From Chryseobacterium sp. JV274 (lineage in GTDB: Bacteria > Bacteroidota > Bacteroidia > Flavobacteriales > Weeksellaceae), in assembly GCF_903969135.1 (NCBI RefSeq), contig NZ_LR824569.1:4795001-4859000 (forward strand): a DNA stretch of 64,000 bases, read 5' to 3'. Shown in pieces: positions 25,223 through 34,305 of the stretch. Every line of letters begins with the position of its first letter. Positions within the stretch are counted from its first letter, which is position 1. The notes beneath the pieces are model-generated. The model ran no database searches. It was given only the letters and a program-made list of their open reading frames with translations, and was not told where the DNA came from. The position numbers and the translations under genes were made by a program.

Positions 25223-26815
25223 ATGTACAACAAAGGATTATATAGCGACTGGGTACCGAAACCCGTACAGCTGCTGCTGATTGTATTACTGCTTGCTGTG
25301 GTAATGCCGATTGGTGGGGTGTATACCGGGAATATCAGCTCTCTGGTAAGCGGTACCGGTGCCATGACAGAATATTTTATGTGGGCTAACTATGCAACTA
25401 CCATTGGAATGGGAGCCTGTATGCCTGTTGTTCTCAGAATTAAAATGAGATTCAAAGTAAGGGATAAGATGGTTTTGCTTCTGGTGCTTTTAGGACTGCT
25501 AAGTTATGTGAACGGGACTACTTTACAGCCGGTAATCTTCATATTTACTTCTTTACTTATTGGTTTTATGAAGATGATGGTAACTATAGAACTCTTCCTG
25601 CCACTTATGGTTATGATTGGAAACCGCGGAGTATTTTATGGGGCTTTCTATACATTCGTTCTTGTGATGAATCAGGTGGCTACCTATTATGCAGCTGAGT
25701 TTGCCCTTCTTTACAACTGGCAGCAGTTTTATCTGTTCACAGCTGTTTTATGCTTTATTTTAGCTTTAATACACTGGATTTTTATGCATAATAAATATTT
25801 TGCGTTAAAAGTTCCGCTGCATTATATTGACTGGTTGAGTATTTTGCTTTTCATTTCAACTTTTATGTTTTCAGCCTATGTTTATTCGTTTGGAAGACAG
25901 CAGGATTGGTTCAATTCGAAGAATATTATTTACGCAAGTATTACAGCTTTTGTAAGCTTTGCACTGCTTTCTATTCGTCAGCTGACCTTAAAACGACCCT
26001 ACCTTTCATTCAAAATTTTCACAAAGAATAATGTACAGCATGGGTTGTTTATGCTTTTCTGGCTGGGAATGTTTTTAGGAACAGCTTCTATTCAGAATAC
26101 TTTTGCGGTTGGTGTATTAGGGTATGACCAATTGACAAATACCAGACTGAGTTTACTAATGATTCCCGGAATTATCTTAGCCGGAGTCATTGCAATTTTC
26201 TGGTTTAAAAAAGAAAAACCTTTGAAAATGTATATTTTTTCCGGTTTCTCAGCTATGGTTGGATATGCCATCATCATGTACTTTTCTATGGTATTGGAAT
26301 TCAGTTATGACAGCTGGTATCTGCCTATGTTTTTAAAAGGCTACGGAATGTGTTCACTGTTTATTTCCGTATGGTTTTATACACTGGATAAGCTTGAAAT
26401 GGATGAAATGCTTGCTGCTATCGGGCTTGTACTGGTTTGGAGAACTTTTCTTGCAGTAGGGATTTTTTCAACACTCTATGCCTGGTTTCAATACCGTTTC
26501 CAGATTATAGCAATAGGAGATCTCGCCGTTTATATGGATGGAATGACTGTTACTCCTCAGAATGTAGCAGCCAATATGAAACCGATTCAGCTTAATGCCA
26601 TCATCATAGCCACCAAAAAGATATTCGGATATATCATCTTAGTCGGGTTTGGAGTATTGATTTATGTTGCCACGCATCACTTTGGAGCAAAACGTTTTCA
26701 ATATTTCAGATTTGTGAGAGTTCTTGGTGGTAAATCTGTAATTGCGAGAAGAAGACTTCGGGAAAGAAAAAAATTATTAGAAGAAATAAAAGATGCTGCA
26801 GGACCTGCAGTATAA
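25223..26815 (+). CDS. MFS multidrug transporter (DHA2/EmrB-like)
   Basis: A 530-aa inner-membrane drug:H+ antiporter candidate with about 14 helices by eye, which fits the DHA2 group that works with EmrA-type adaptors. It starts with a helix LLLIVLLLAVVMPIGGVYTGNI and ends with a basic cytosolic tail (IARRRLRERKKLLEEIKDA). The typical motif A is weak here (KMRFKVRDKM in the 2-3 loop region), so it belongs to a diverged subgroup common in Bacteroidota. It is the last gene of the TolC-HlyD-MFS operon and a terminator follows. Confidence 0.87.
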   Translation: MYNKGLYSDWVPKPVQLLLIVLLLAVVMPIGGVYTGNISSLVSGTGAMTEYFMWANYATTIGMGACMPVVLRIKMRFKVRDKMVLLLVLLGLLSYVNGTTLQPVIFIFTSLLIGFMKMMVTIELFLPLMVMIGNRGVFYGAFYTFVLVMNQVATYYAAEFALLYNWQQFYLFTAVLCFILALIHWIFMHNKYFALKVPLHYIDWLSILLFISTFMFSAYVYSFGRQQDWFNSKNIIYASITAFVSFALLSIRQLTLKRPYLSFKIFTKNNVQHGLFMLFWLGMFLGTASIQNTFAVGVLGYDQLTNTRLSLLMIPGIILAGVIAIFWFKKEKPLKMYIFSGFSAMVGYAIIMYFSMVLEFSYDSWYLPMFLKGYGMCSLFISVWFYTLDKLEMDEMLAAIGLVLVWRTFLAVGIFSTLYAWFQYRFQIIAIGDLAVYMDGMTVTPQNVAANMKPIQLNAIIIATKKIFGYIILVGFGVLIYVATHHFGAKRFQYFRFVRVLGGKSVIARRRLRERKKLLEEIKDAAGPAV

Positions 26816-26836
26816 AAGATACCTTGTTTTTCACTA

Positions 26837-26878
26837 GTAAAATCCTGGTCCTTCATTGGGCTGGGATTTTACGTTTTT
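26837..26878 (+). terminator. Terminator of the efflux operon
   Basis: GTAAAATCC (26837-26845) pairs with GGATTTTAC (26864-26872), followed by GTTTTT. Confidence 0.7.
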
Positions 26879-26910
26879 AAGAAGATGTCAAATTTTAAAC
26901 TTTTTTGAAA

Positions 26911-27019
26911 CATTAAGATTGTATTAAGGTGTTTAGAGTATTAAGATGAGCTTCGCTTTAAGCTTAAAAATCAGAATGATTTATCTTAACTATACTTTAT
27001 TCCTTAATCCTTCTTAATG
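26911..27019. repeat. Palindromic heptad-period element upstream of the TonB receptor
   Basis: Outer arms 26911-26929 and 27002-27019 (CCTTAAT...CTTAATG) and inner arms TTAAGAT (26941-26947) and ATCTTAA (26983-26989) share one centre at 26965. The text shows TTAAG-type words at about 7-nt spacing. The remainder of this 351-nt gap holds the efflux terminator and the receptor promoter. Confidence 0.55.
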
Positions 27020-27129
27020 GTTTTTATATATATCCAGATTTAGAAAACTTTTCTGTAAAAAAGATGTTTACAATTATAAATAAGGGGAAATTTCATAATT
27101 TGTTATTTTTATTCTTTCTAAATAAGGAT

Positions 27130-27137
27130 TATCTTTG
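27130..27137 (+). promoter_or_regulatory. -7 promoter element of the TonB receptor gene
   Basis: TATCTTTG matches TAnnTTTG, 29 nt before the ATG. A TTG at 27100-27102 is 27 nt upstream, longer than the usual spacing. I could not identify a Fur box with confidence. Confidence 0.5.
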
Positions 27138-27166
27138 TGAGATTATAAAAATTTGAAGTAGAAAGA

Positions 27167-29377
27167 ATGAAAAAGCAGTATGCATTCATAGGTCTTTTGG
27201 TTTCGGGGTTGATGATTTCCCAGACAGTAAAAGATTCTATAGCCTCTAAAGGTATTGAAGATGTGGTTATCGTAGCCTCCAGAAAGCCTACAAAAATCTC
27301 TGAAGTTCCGGGAACGGTTTGGGTGGTACAGAAAGAAAAGATCCAGGAACAGGCCAAAAGTGGAGTTCCAATCAAAGAGATGTTGTCGATTCTGATTCCT
27401 TCTATGGATATTGGTCCACAGGGAAGAACCAATTACGGACAGAATATGAGAGGACGTTCTGCGCTCGTGATGATAGATGGAGTTTCTCTGAATAGTATCC
27501 GTGCAATAAGCCGTCAGTTGGATGCAATAGATCCTTTTAATATCGAAAGAATTGAAGTCCTTTCAGGAGCAAGTTCAATTTATGGAGGTAACGCTACCGG
27601 TGGAATTATCAATATTATTACAAAGATTCCTTCCAAAAAAGGAATTAGCGGTGAGACTGAATTGGGTGTACGTTCAGGATTTATGGGAAAAGAGGACCAT
27701 GATTTCCGTGTTGCTCAGTCTATTGCAGCTAAAGGAGACAAATTCTTCGGGAGATTGGGAGTAGCCTATCAGCAGAATGGTGGGGTGTATGGAGCTGATC
27801 AGAAACAGCTTTTTACAGATATTACACAGACGGATCTTCAGTATAACCAGTCGATTGACATCCTTGCTACTGGAGGATATCAGTTTAATAATAAACATAA
27901 AATAACAGCCTCTGTTCAGTATTATAATTCTAAATTTAATGGAGACAGAAGTTTATTTTTAGGTGAAAATCTAAGCGCATTTACTACAAAAAATGCTTCA
28001 TTACTCGAAATGAGAGATGGTTTCTCATCCGATAAAAATGTTGGGACGGAGCGTTATATGGCTACTGTAGCTTATAATGGAAACGGAATTTTAGGCGGAC
28101 AGGACCTGTATGTGCAATTGGCTACCCGAGGTGAAAAATTAGGATTCTATCCATTCCCGGGAAATGTTACTTTGCAGACAGGAAGAATACCTTACATGTC
28201 CTCCTCACAGCAGGATACTTATTATTCTGGGATTAAAGCTTTATTATCCAAATCATGGAGAGGACTGAATGTTACGTATGGAGCAGACTTCGATTTTGAA
28301 AAGTTTGAGGGCACCCAATCTGTTTATGATATTGCAAAAACAATGTCCAGCGGGGGCTTAGTCAACGAAACAAAATACAGTCTGGGAAGATATCCAACCA
28401 ATCATTCACAGAGTTACGCCGGATATGTTCAGGCAAAATATAATATCCTGCCGAAATTACAACTGAATGCAGGAATCCGTTATCAGCATATCAATGTGAA
28501 GATGGACGACTTTGTGGGCTCAGAACAGCAGACACAGATTGCAATGGGGTATGGAAGCTCAGCATCCGCAATTCCGGGAGGTGAAAGTTCTTATAATGTG
28601 ACCCTGGCCAATGCCGGATTGTTATATAAATTCAATGAACAGCATCAGGTTTGGGGAACCTTTTCCCAGGGAGCAAGTTTAGCAGATCCTGCTAAGTTCT
28701 ATGGTATCGGGCAATATAAGCTTGTGGGGACAAACTGGGATGTTGTATCCAGTATCAATGTAAAAGAACAGCCGCTGCAGGCTATCAAAACCAATCAGTT
28801 TGAAGTAGGATACCGCGTTAACAGAGGAGGTTTAAGAGCTCAGATTGCTGGCTTCCTGAGTAATTCTGATAAAACGGTAGCTGTAGATAAAAAGACCTTC
28901 CAGATTCTTGTGAATGATTTAAAATTAAGAAACATGGGAATCGAAGCTGAGGTTTCTTATTCCTTAAGCAATGGGGTTTATTTCGGAGCAAGCGGACTTT
29001 TGATTAAATCTGAGGTAGATAATAAAGGAGAGTGGCAGAAACAGGAAATTTACAATGCTTCTCCTTCAAAATTGGTGACCTATATCGGATATAATATTAA
29101 AAACTGGTCATTCAGATTCCAGTCTTTGCAGAATTTCAAGCAGAAAGACGAGCTTAATAATGTTGTAGAAGGTTACAATACTTCAGACCTGATGATGGGA
29201 TACCGATTCAACTGGGGGAAATTCAATTTAGGAATCCAGAATATATTTAATACAGATTATCAGACAATATGGAGCAAGCGTTCCCAGGTGTTGTATTCTA
29301 CATATGGACTTCCTGAATTGTTTAATTATAAAGGAAGAGGAAGAACATTCAACCTTTCTTACACTTTTGAATTTTAA
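27167..29377 (+). CDS. TonB-dependent outer-membrane receptor, probably siderophore type
   Basis: A 736-aa protein with a signal peptide (MKKQYAFIGLLVSGLMISQ), then a plug domain (about 30-155) containing IEDVVIVASRKPTKISEVPGTV, RGRSALVMIDGV and IERIEVLSGASSIYGGNATGGIINIIT, and a 22-strand beta-barrel ending in the aromatic C-terminus NLSYTFEF. Low-similarity metal-siderophore receptors have this form. The next gene encodes a siderophore-interacting reductase, so ferric siderophore uptake is the best inference. No N-terminal signalling domain for an anti-sigma partner is present. Confidence 0.9.
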   Translation: MKKQYAFIGLLVSGLMISQTVKDSIASKGIEDVVIVASRKPTKISEVPGTVWVVQKEKIQEQAKSGVPIKEMLSILIPSMDIGPQGRTNYGQNMRGRSALVMIDGVSLNSIRAISRQLDAIDPFNIERIEVLSGASSIYGGNATGGIINIITKIPSKKGISGETELGVRSGFMGKEDHDFRVAQSIAAKGDKFFGRLGVAYQQNGGVYGADQKQLFTDITQTDLQYNQSIDILATGGYQFNNKHKITASVQYYNSKFNGDRSLFLGENLSAFTTKNASLLEMRDGFSSDKNVGTERYMATVAYNGNGILGGQDLYVQLATRGEKLGFYPFPGNVTLQTGRIPYMSSSQQDTYYSGIKALLSKSWRGLNVTYGADFDFEKFEGTQSVYDIAKTMSSGGLVNETKYSLGRYPTNHSQSYAGYVQAKYNILPKLQLNAGIRYQHINVKMDDFVGSEQQTQIAMGYGSSASAIPGGESSYNVTLANAGLLYKFNEQHQVWGTFSQGASLADPAKFYGIGQYKLVGTNWDVVSSINVKEQPLQAIKTNQFEVGYRVNRGGLRAQIAGFLSNSDKTVAVDKKTFQILVNDLKLRNMGIEAEVSYSLSNGVYFGASGLLIKSEVDNKGEWQKQEIYNASPSKLVTYIGYNIKNWSFRFQSLQNFKQKDELNNVVEGYNTSDLMMGYRFNWGKFNLGIQNIFNTDYQTIWSKRSQVLYSTYGLPELFNYKGRGRTFNLSYTFEF

Positions 29378-29426
29378 AAATAAGATGAAGGTAAAAATGC
29401 CTTGATCTGAAAACATATTGTATTTC

Positions 29427-29468
29427 AAATCCGGTTTCTGAAATTGATCGGAAATCGGATTTTAATTT
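29427..29468 (+). terminator. Hairpin between TonB receptor and siderophore reductase
   Basis: AAATCCGGTTTC (29427-29438) pairs with GAAATCGGATTT (29451-29462) with one G-U, followed by a T-rich stretch. It may limit read-through into the reductase gene. Confidence 0.55.
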
Positions 29469-29483
29469 TAAAAAAAATCAGTT

Positions 29484-30314
29484 ATGGCTAAAATTTCAAC
29501 AGGGCAGATTGTTGCCGAAGTAACCAGAAAAGAATACATTACTGACCATTTTATCAGAGTGTATTTGTACTCACCGGAAGTTCAGTTGTTCAAAAATACT
29601 ATGGTGGGAGACAATAATAAGATTGCAGTTCCTCCAGTTGGTTTGAACGAGATTCATTTCCCGACACTGGATGAAAATCATCAGTGGATATACCCGCCTA
29701 AAGAAGTGGCTCCAGCCATCAGAACCTATACCCACAGAGGAATTGATCTGGAGAAAAACGAATTGATCATCGACTTTGTAGATCACGGAGACGGTGGGCC
29801 TTCCTCCAAATGGGTGAGGGAAGCTGAAGCGGGTTCAAAGCTTGGAGTCATGATGCGTTTGGAAGGAAAAGAACTGTATCCTGCTGCAGATTGGTATCTG
29901 TTGGTGGGAGACGCTACTGCCATTCCGGTGATCAGTGCGATTTTGGAAACTCTTCCTGAAACAGCAAAAGGAATATGTATCATCGAAGTTCATGGAAAAG
30001 AAGACGAACAACTGCTTGAAACGAAAGCCCAGATTGATTTTAAATGGCTGCACAATGCACAACCTCAGATCAGCAGTGAAATTGCCAATGCCGTAAAAAG
30101 CATTGATCTTCCCGAAACTAAAAAATTTGGCTACGTTGCCTGTGAATTTTCAAGCGTAAAAGAAATCCGTACTTATCTGAGAAAAGAGAAAAACTGGGCT
30201 TCACAGGAATTATATGCTTATTCTTACTGGAAAGCAGGTGTAGCAGAGAATGAATCGCAGGCGGACAGACATAGGGAGAAGGATTCGATGGAGCAGAAAA
30301 TAGGTGATAGATAG
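29484..30314 (+). CDS. Siderophore-interacting protein (SIP), flavin-dependent ferric reductase
   Basis: Releases iron from imported ferric siderophores by reduction in the cytosol. The 276-aa protein has the FAD-binding 9 domain (RTYTHRGIDLEKNELIIDFVDHG, with the RxYT flavin motif; GPSSKWV) and the SIP NAD(P)H domain (YLLVGDATAIPVISAILE), with the family C-terminal AYSYWKAGVAENES. The gene follows the TonB receptor by 106 nt, with a hairpin between. The two form a simple iron-uptake pair without siderophore synthesis genes. Confidence 0.92.
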   Translation: MAKISTGQIVAEVTRKEYITDHFIRVYLYSPEVQLFKNTMVGDNNKIAVPPVGLNEIHFPTLDENHQWIYPPKEVAPAIRTYTHRGIDLEKNELIIDFVDHGDGGPSSKWVREAEAGSKLGVMMRLEGKELYPAADWYLLVGDATAIPVISAILETLPETAKGICIIEVHGKEDEQLLETKAQIDFKWLHNAQPQISSEIANAVKSIDLPETKKFGYVACEFSSVKEIRTYLRKEKNWASQELYAYSYWKAGVAENESQADRHREKDSMEQKIGDR

Positions 30315-30334
30315 CAGGTTTTAGGGATTAGAGA

Positions 30335-30471
30335 GTTTAAGGTTCAAGGTTTAAAGTTTAAAGTTTAAAGTTGCGGGTGACCAAGAAATGACAAGTAACA
30401 AAAACAACCAGCAACCAGTAACTCATAACCAGCAACATTCAACTAAAAACTTTGAACATTGAACCCCGAAC
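30335..30471. repeat. Large palindromic heptad-period element
   Basis: Arms of 39 nt at 30335-30373 and 30433-30471 pair at 30 positions. The left arm runs in (TTTAAAG)n-type heptads. The right half repeats AAC every 7 nt (AACCAGC, AACCAGT, AACTCAT, AACCAGC, AACATTC, AACTAAA, AACTTTG, AACATTG, AACCCCG). It is the clearest member of this element family and leads directly into the promoter of the methyltransferase gene. Confidence 0.7.
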
Positions 30472-30482
30472 CCTTATCTTTG
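30452..30482 (+). promoter_or_regulatory. Promoter of the methyltransferase gene (leaderless), inside a repeat arm
   Basis: TTG (30452-30454), 20 nt and TATCTTTG (30475-30482), with only 4 nt to the ATG at 30487. The -33 box lies within the right arm of the heptad element. Confidence 0.65.
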
Positions 30483-30486
30483 CACT

Positions 30487-31191
30487 ATGAAAGATTTAAT
30501 GGGCAGAGCGATCTGGGATTATTACCACAATGAAAATCCGGAGGATCTGCAGACTGAAACATCAATTTCTGAGCTGGATGAACTTCCGGTGGATTATTTA
30601 TTCAGAGATTTTGAAGAAATGAACGATATTGAACAGAAAGCACTGGACTTATCCGAAGGAAAGGTTCTGGATATCGGAGCGGGTGCAGGTTCTCATTCTT
30701 TATATCTTCAAAATGAAAGAAATCTTGAGGTAATCGCATTGGATATTTCACCAAAATCTATTGAAGTCTGCCAGCTGAGAGGAATTAAGAAAGCAGTTTG
30801 CAAAAATATGCTTGAGTTTTCAGGAGAGACTTTTGATACGATTTTATTATTGATGAACGGTACAGGAGTTTTTGAAAAGCTTGCTAAAATAGATACCTAT
30901 CTTCAGAAGCTGCATACTTTATTAAATGATAAAGGGCAGATTCTCATTGACAGTACGGATATTCTTTATATGTTCGACCGCGATAAAGATGGCGGAGTGT
31001 ATATTCCTGCAGGTGGATATTACGGAGAACTGGATTACATAGTTCATTATAAAGGCGAATCTGAAGAACCGATTACCTGGCTGTACCTTGATTTCAATAC
31101 TTTGAAAAATGCGGCTGAAAATAACGGCTTCAAAATAGAAAGAGTTTTAAAAGACGAAGATTCTTACTTGGCAAAGCTCACTAAGAAATAA
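30487..31191 (+). CDS. Class I SAM-dependent methyltransferase
   Basis: A 234-aa Rossmann-type methyltransferase with motif I KVLDIGAGAGSHSLYL, an acidic residue at the end of strand 2 (VIALDISPKSIE) and a later FDTILLLMNGTGVFEKL region. It belongs to the large Methyltransf_25/11 group, so the substrate cannot be told from the sequence. It appears monocistronic with its own promoter. Intergenic repeats follow on its 3' side. Confidence 0.85.
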   Translation: MKDLMGRAIWDYYHNENPEDLQTETSISELDELPVDYLFRDFEEMNDIEQKALDLSEGKVLDIGAGAGSHSLYLQNERNLEVIALDISPKSIEVCQLRGIKKAVCKNMLEFSGETFDTILLLMNGTGVFEKLAKIDTYLQKLHTLLNDKGQILIDSTDILYMFDRDKDGGVYIPAGGYYGELDYIVHYKGESEEPITWLYLDFNTLKNAAENNGFKIERVLKDEDSYLAKLTKK

Positions 31192-31201
31192 TTGATAATA
31201 A

Positions 31202-31232
31202 GTCATTGCGAGCTGAAAGCGAAGCAATCTCA
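31202..31232. repeat. Short dispersed palindromic repeat (GTCATTGCGAG type)
   Basis: GTCATTGCGAGCTG followed by AAAGCGAAGCAATCTCA is the kind of short imperfect palindrome (ATTGCGAG / GAAGCAAT) that occurs dispersed in many bacterial genomes. A related second stretch starts near 31244. A similar GTCATTCCGTAGGAATCTCA is at 56481-56500. Confidence 0.55.
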
Positions 31233-31291
31233 ACAAATAATACATTGTCATTCTCTGAGCAGGATGGCAATTTTTGTTTTTGGGACCTCTT

Positions 31292-31383
31292 CTAGCCCCG
31301 ATAGGAACGGTTACCCCACAGCATGTAGTTGTGGCCCCGGGCCAGGCGCGAGGAGTAAAAGTGGATAGCGGGAAACAGCTCCT
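31292..31383 (+). repeat. GC-rich intergenic repeat, copy A
   Basis: Begins CTAGCCCCGAT and ends AGCGGGAAACAGCTCCT. Both ends match copy B at 52541-52637 read on the minus strand (CTAGCCCCGAT ... AGCGGGATTAAGCTCCT). The middle is GC-rich (CCCCGGGCCAGGCGCGAGG) and unlike the AT-rich surroundings. There is no ORF inside. Confidence 0.6.
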
Positions 31384-31385
31384 TA

Positions 31386-32054
31386 TTATTGTCTGAACAG
31401 ATGGATGGCTCTTGCAAACGGATAGAAAGAAAACCATTCCTGAAAATAAAAATACATCAGAACAGTGTTTCCGGCACATAAAATCACTGGAAGAATATAA
31501 GATTCTGCACGGTAAGGAAGTTTTTTTGGAGTTGCTAAAACGCTGATGACAAGTAAGCCCAAAGCACCTACTGCAACGACTCCAATTTCGGGACTGTATC
31601 TGGAAGTGGTGCCAAAGTCAAAATGGGAAACCAGAACATATTTTTGAAACATAAAAAAAAGAAAACCAAATGCCAGTGCTAAGAAGCTTGCAAGGTATTT
31701 TTTTAGTTTGACTAAATTAAGGAACAGTAAAATAGACCCCGGAATTGGAGAGAAAAAAACGGAGCTGACAAAAATAGTCCTTCGAGAATAAAGCTTAACA
31801 GCTTCCGTATCTTCTGTGATATGGTCTTTCCATACTTCTACCTCTTCTGTACGTTTTGCTTCTTCAGCTTCCTTTTTTTTTTGCAAAATCAATCCCTGAA
31901 CAGCGGCTTTTTCCTGCTCACTGAAAACACGTCCTCTTTCTTCCAGAATTTCAAAAGCAATCTGAACGGCTTCCGGAACAAAACAGTTGCCTTCTTTTAA
32001 ATATCCCTCTAATTCCTGATTGGAAAGCTTTCTTAAAACACTTTTATTGACAAT
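31386..32054 (-). CDS. Membrane protein of unknown function with non-canonical start
   Basis: The frame stays open from an in-frame stop at 32064-32066, and its upstream part reads like real protein (VLRKLSNQELEGYLKEGN, then FVPEAVQIAFEILEERGRVF). No ATG, GTG or TTG occurs until the TTG at 31892, which would cut 54 residues from that conserved-looking region. I therefore place the start at ATT (32054), with ATA at 32060 or 32063 as alternatives. The C-terminal part has a Lys/Glu-rich linker and four hydrophobic helices (SSVFFSPIPGSILLFLNLV, LALAFGFLFFMFQ, GVVAVGALGLLVISVLA, LPVILCAGNTVLMYFYF). It may also be a gene with a damaged start. Confidence 0.6.
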   Translation of the reverse strand: MVNKSVLRKLSNQELEGYLKEGNCFVPEAVQIAFEILEERGRVFSEQEKAAVQGLILQKKKEAEEAKRTEEVEVWKDHITEDTEAVKLYSRRTIFVSSVFFSPIPGSILLFLNLVKLKKYLASFLALAFGFLFFMFQKYVLVSHFDFGTTSRYSPEIGVVAVGALGLLVISVLATPKKLPYRAESYILPVILCAGNTVLMYFYFQEWFSFYPFARAIHLFRQ

Positions 32055-32067
32055 AAGTATTATTTAA

Positions 32068-32096
32068 AAGAAAGGCTGTCTCTAATGAAACAGCCT
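32068..32096 (-). terminator. Terminator after metG
   Basis: AGGCTGT (32073-32079) pairs with ACAGCCT (32090-32096). On the minus strand the stem is followed by TTCTTTT. Confidence 0.65.
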
Positions 32097-32118
32097 GTGA
32101 TCTTTATAAGGATTTTAA

Positions 32119-34155
32119 TTATCCGATCTCAATACCGTTTTCAACATTGCTGTCATCCGGTGTTACGAAAGATAATTTTCCGTCTGGTTTTGTTGTTAAT
32201 AATAACATTCCCTGAGATTCAATTCCTCTGATTTTTCTAGGAGCAAGGTTCAGCAGGATCATTACCTGCTTACCGATTACTTCTTCAGGAGTGAAGCTTT
32301 CTGCAATCCCGGAAACAACAGTTCTTACATCTACTCCTGTGTCTACAGTAAGTTTTAATAATTTATCTGCTTTTTCTACTTTTTCAGCTTCTGTAATGGT
32401 TGCTGTTCTAAGGTCTATTTTAGTAAAGTCATCAAACGTGATCTCTTCTTTCATAGGGTTTGCGTTAGGGTTTGTTTTTTTATTGTTTTGTTTTGTGTTC
32501 TCTAGTTTTTGGATTTGAGCTTCAATGACATCGTCTTCAATTTTTGAAAAAAGAAGAGATGATTCGTTGATTTTATGTCCTGTTTCAATTAAAACTGCTT
32601 GACTTTCAATCGTATTCCAGTCTTTCTTTTCAACGTTGAACATGTTCAATAGCTTTTCAGAGCTGAAAGGTATGAAAGGTTCACATAACTGAGCTAAAGC
32701 AACAGCTATTTGTGCTCCCACGAATAAAGACTGAGCTGCTTTTTCCGGGTTGTCCTTAATGGTTTTCCAAGGTTCTTCTGTTTGAAGGTACTGGTTTCCA
32801 AAACGGGCAAGATTCATCAATGCAGTTAGTGAATTTCTGAACTCATAATTTTCAAGGAATCCTGAGATTTCTTTTGCTGATTTATTTATTTCCTGCAATT
32901 CGGGACTGTTTACATCTCCTTGCGGAACAACACCGTCATAATATTTATGAATAAGAACAGCGACTCTGTTGATGAAGTTTCCGAAGATACCTACCAATTC
33001 AGAATTATTCTTAGTCTGGAAATCCTTCCATGTAAAGTTATTATCTTTTGTTTCCGGAGCAGATGAAAGAAGAGCATATCTTAATACATCCTGTTGGCCA
33101 GGGAAGTCTTCCACATATTCATGAGCCCATACTGCCCAGTTTCTTGAAGTAGAGATCTTGTCGTTCTCAAGGTTCAGGAATTCAAAAGCAGGAACATTTT
33201 TAGGCATGATATAATCTCCGTGAGCCTTCATCATCGCAGGGAAAATAATACAGTGGAATACAATATTATCCTTTCCGATAAAGTGTACCAGGTCACTGTT
33301 TTCGCTCTGCCAGTAATCTTTCCAGTCTTTTCCGTTCTTCTCAGCCCATTCTTTGGTAAAAGAAATATAACCGATAGGCGCATCAAACCATACGTACAAT
33401 ACTTTCCCTTCTGCATTCGGAAGCGGAACCGGAACACCCCAGTTCAGATCTCTGGTCATCGCACGAGGCTTAAGGCCGTCATTCAGCCATGATTTAACCT
33501 GTCCGTACACGTTAGGCTTCCAATCGTCTTTATGGCCTTCAATGATCCACTCGTTTAAAAAGTCTTCGTATTCGTTTAATGGCAGATACCAGTTTTTTGT
33601 TTCTTTAAGGATAGGAACATTTCCGCTAAGCATAGATTTCGGATTGATCAGCTCGGAAGGAGAAAGGGTAGAACCACATTTCTCACACTGGTCTCCGTAA
33701 GCATTTTCATTACCACAATTAGGACACGTTCCTACAATATAGCGGTCAGCAAGGAATTCTCCTGCCTGCTCATCAAAATACTGCTCAGAAATTTCTTCTG
33801 TGAATTTTCCTTTTTCGTATAATACCTTAAAGAAATCCTGACTGGTTTCATAATGGTTTTTAGACGTTGTTCTTGAATATTCATCAAATGAAATTCCCAG
33901 ATCAGCAAAAGATTTTTTAATGATCCCGTGATATTTGTCAACAATATCCTGAGGAGTAACTCCTTCTTTTTTGGCTCTTATGGTAATAGGAATTCCGTGC
34001 TCATCTGAACCACAGATAAACGCTACATCTTTTCCTAATCTTCTCTGAAATCTTGCGTAAACATCCGCAGGAATATAAACACCTGCCAAATGTCCTATAT
34101 GAACCGGCCCGTTTGCATAAGGCAAAGCTGCCGTAATCATCTTTCTGTTTGACAT
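32119..34155 (-). CDS. metG: Methionyl-tRNA synthetase with C-terminal tRNA-binding domain
   Basis: Charges tRNA-Met. The 678-aa class I synthetase has the HIGH motif (PVHIGHLAG, His19-His22), a zinc knuckle with CPNCGNENAYGDQCEKC, the KMSKS-loop variant DKISTSRNW, an anticodon-binding helical domain, and an EMAP/Trbp111-type OB-fold at the C-terminus (IDLRTATITEAEKVEKADKL ... VSGIAESFTPEEVIG ... LAPRKIRGIESQGMLL) used for dimerisation and tRNA binding. Two domains are joined by a Lys/Asn-rich linker near residue 560. The length and order are those of the long bacterial form. Confidence 0.97.
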   Translation of the reverse strand: MSNRKMITAALPYANGPVHIGHLAGVYIPADVYARFQRRLGKDVAFICGSDEHGIPITIRAKKEGVTPQDIVDKYHGIIKKSFADLGISFDEYSRTTSKNHYETSQDFFKVLYEKGKFTEEISEQYFDEQAGEFLADRYIVGTCPNCGNENAYGDQCEKCGSTLSPSELINPKSMLSGNVPILKETKNWYLPLNEYEDFLNEWIIEGHKDDWKPNVYGQVKSWLNDGLKPRAMTRDLNWGVPVPLPNAEGKVLYVWFDAPIGYISFTKEWAEKNGKDWKDYWQSENSDLVHFIGKDNIVFHCIIFPAMMKAHGDYIMPKNVPAFEFLNLENDKISTSRNWAVWAHEYVEDFPGQQDVLRYALLSSAPETKDNNFTWKDFQTKNNSELVGIFGNFINRVAVLIHKYYDGVVPQGDVNSPELQEINKSAKEISGFLENYEFRNSLTALMNLARFGNQYLQTEEPWKTIKDNPEKAAQSLFVGAQIAVALAQLCEPFIPFSSEKLLNMFNVEKKDWNTIESQAVLIETGHKINESSLLFSKIEDDVIEAQIQKLENTKQNNKKTNPNANPMKEEITFDDFTKIDLRTATITEAEKVEKADKLLKLTVDTGVDVRTVVSGIAESFTPEEVIGKQVMILLNLAPRKIRGIESQGMLLLTTKPDGKLSFVTPDDSNVENGIEIG

Positions 34156-34175
34156 TTATAGTAAAGTTTTAACTG

Positions 34176-34183
34176 CAAAGATA
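34176..34183 (-). promoter_or_regulatory. -7 promoter element of metG
   Basis: The minus strand reads TATCTTTG, 20 nt before the metG ATG, giving a short leader of about 15 nt. Confidence 0.55.
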
Positions 34184-34305
34184 AGGAATATCTGTTGAAT
34201 ACCGCTATTGGTGGTGTTATTATGACGCAGAATGCAATTTTATAAGGTTGAATATGAATTTAAGTTAAACGGTTGTTTAACTAAATATTAATTTAATACA
34301 AATAC

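Noticed and set aside
30335..30471. CRISPR-like array
   Set aside because: The repeat unit is 7 nt with no spacer structure, and the halves form a palindrome; this is not a CRISPR arrangement and no cas genes exist in the window.
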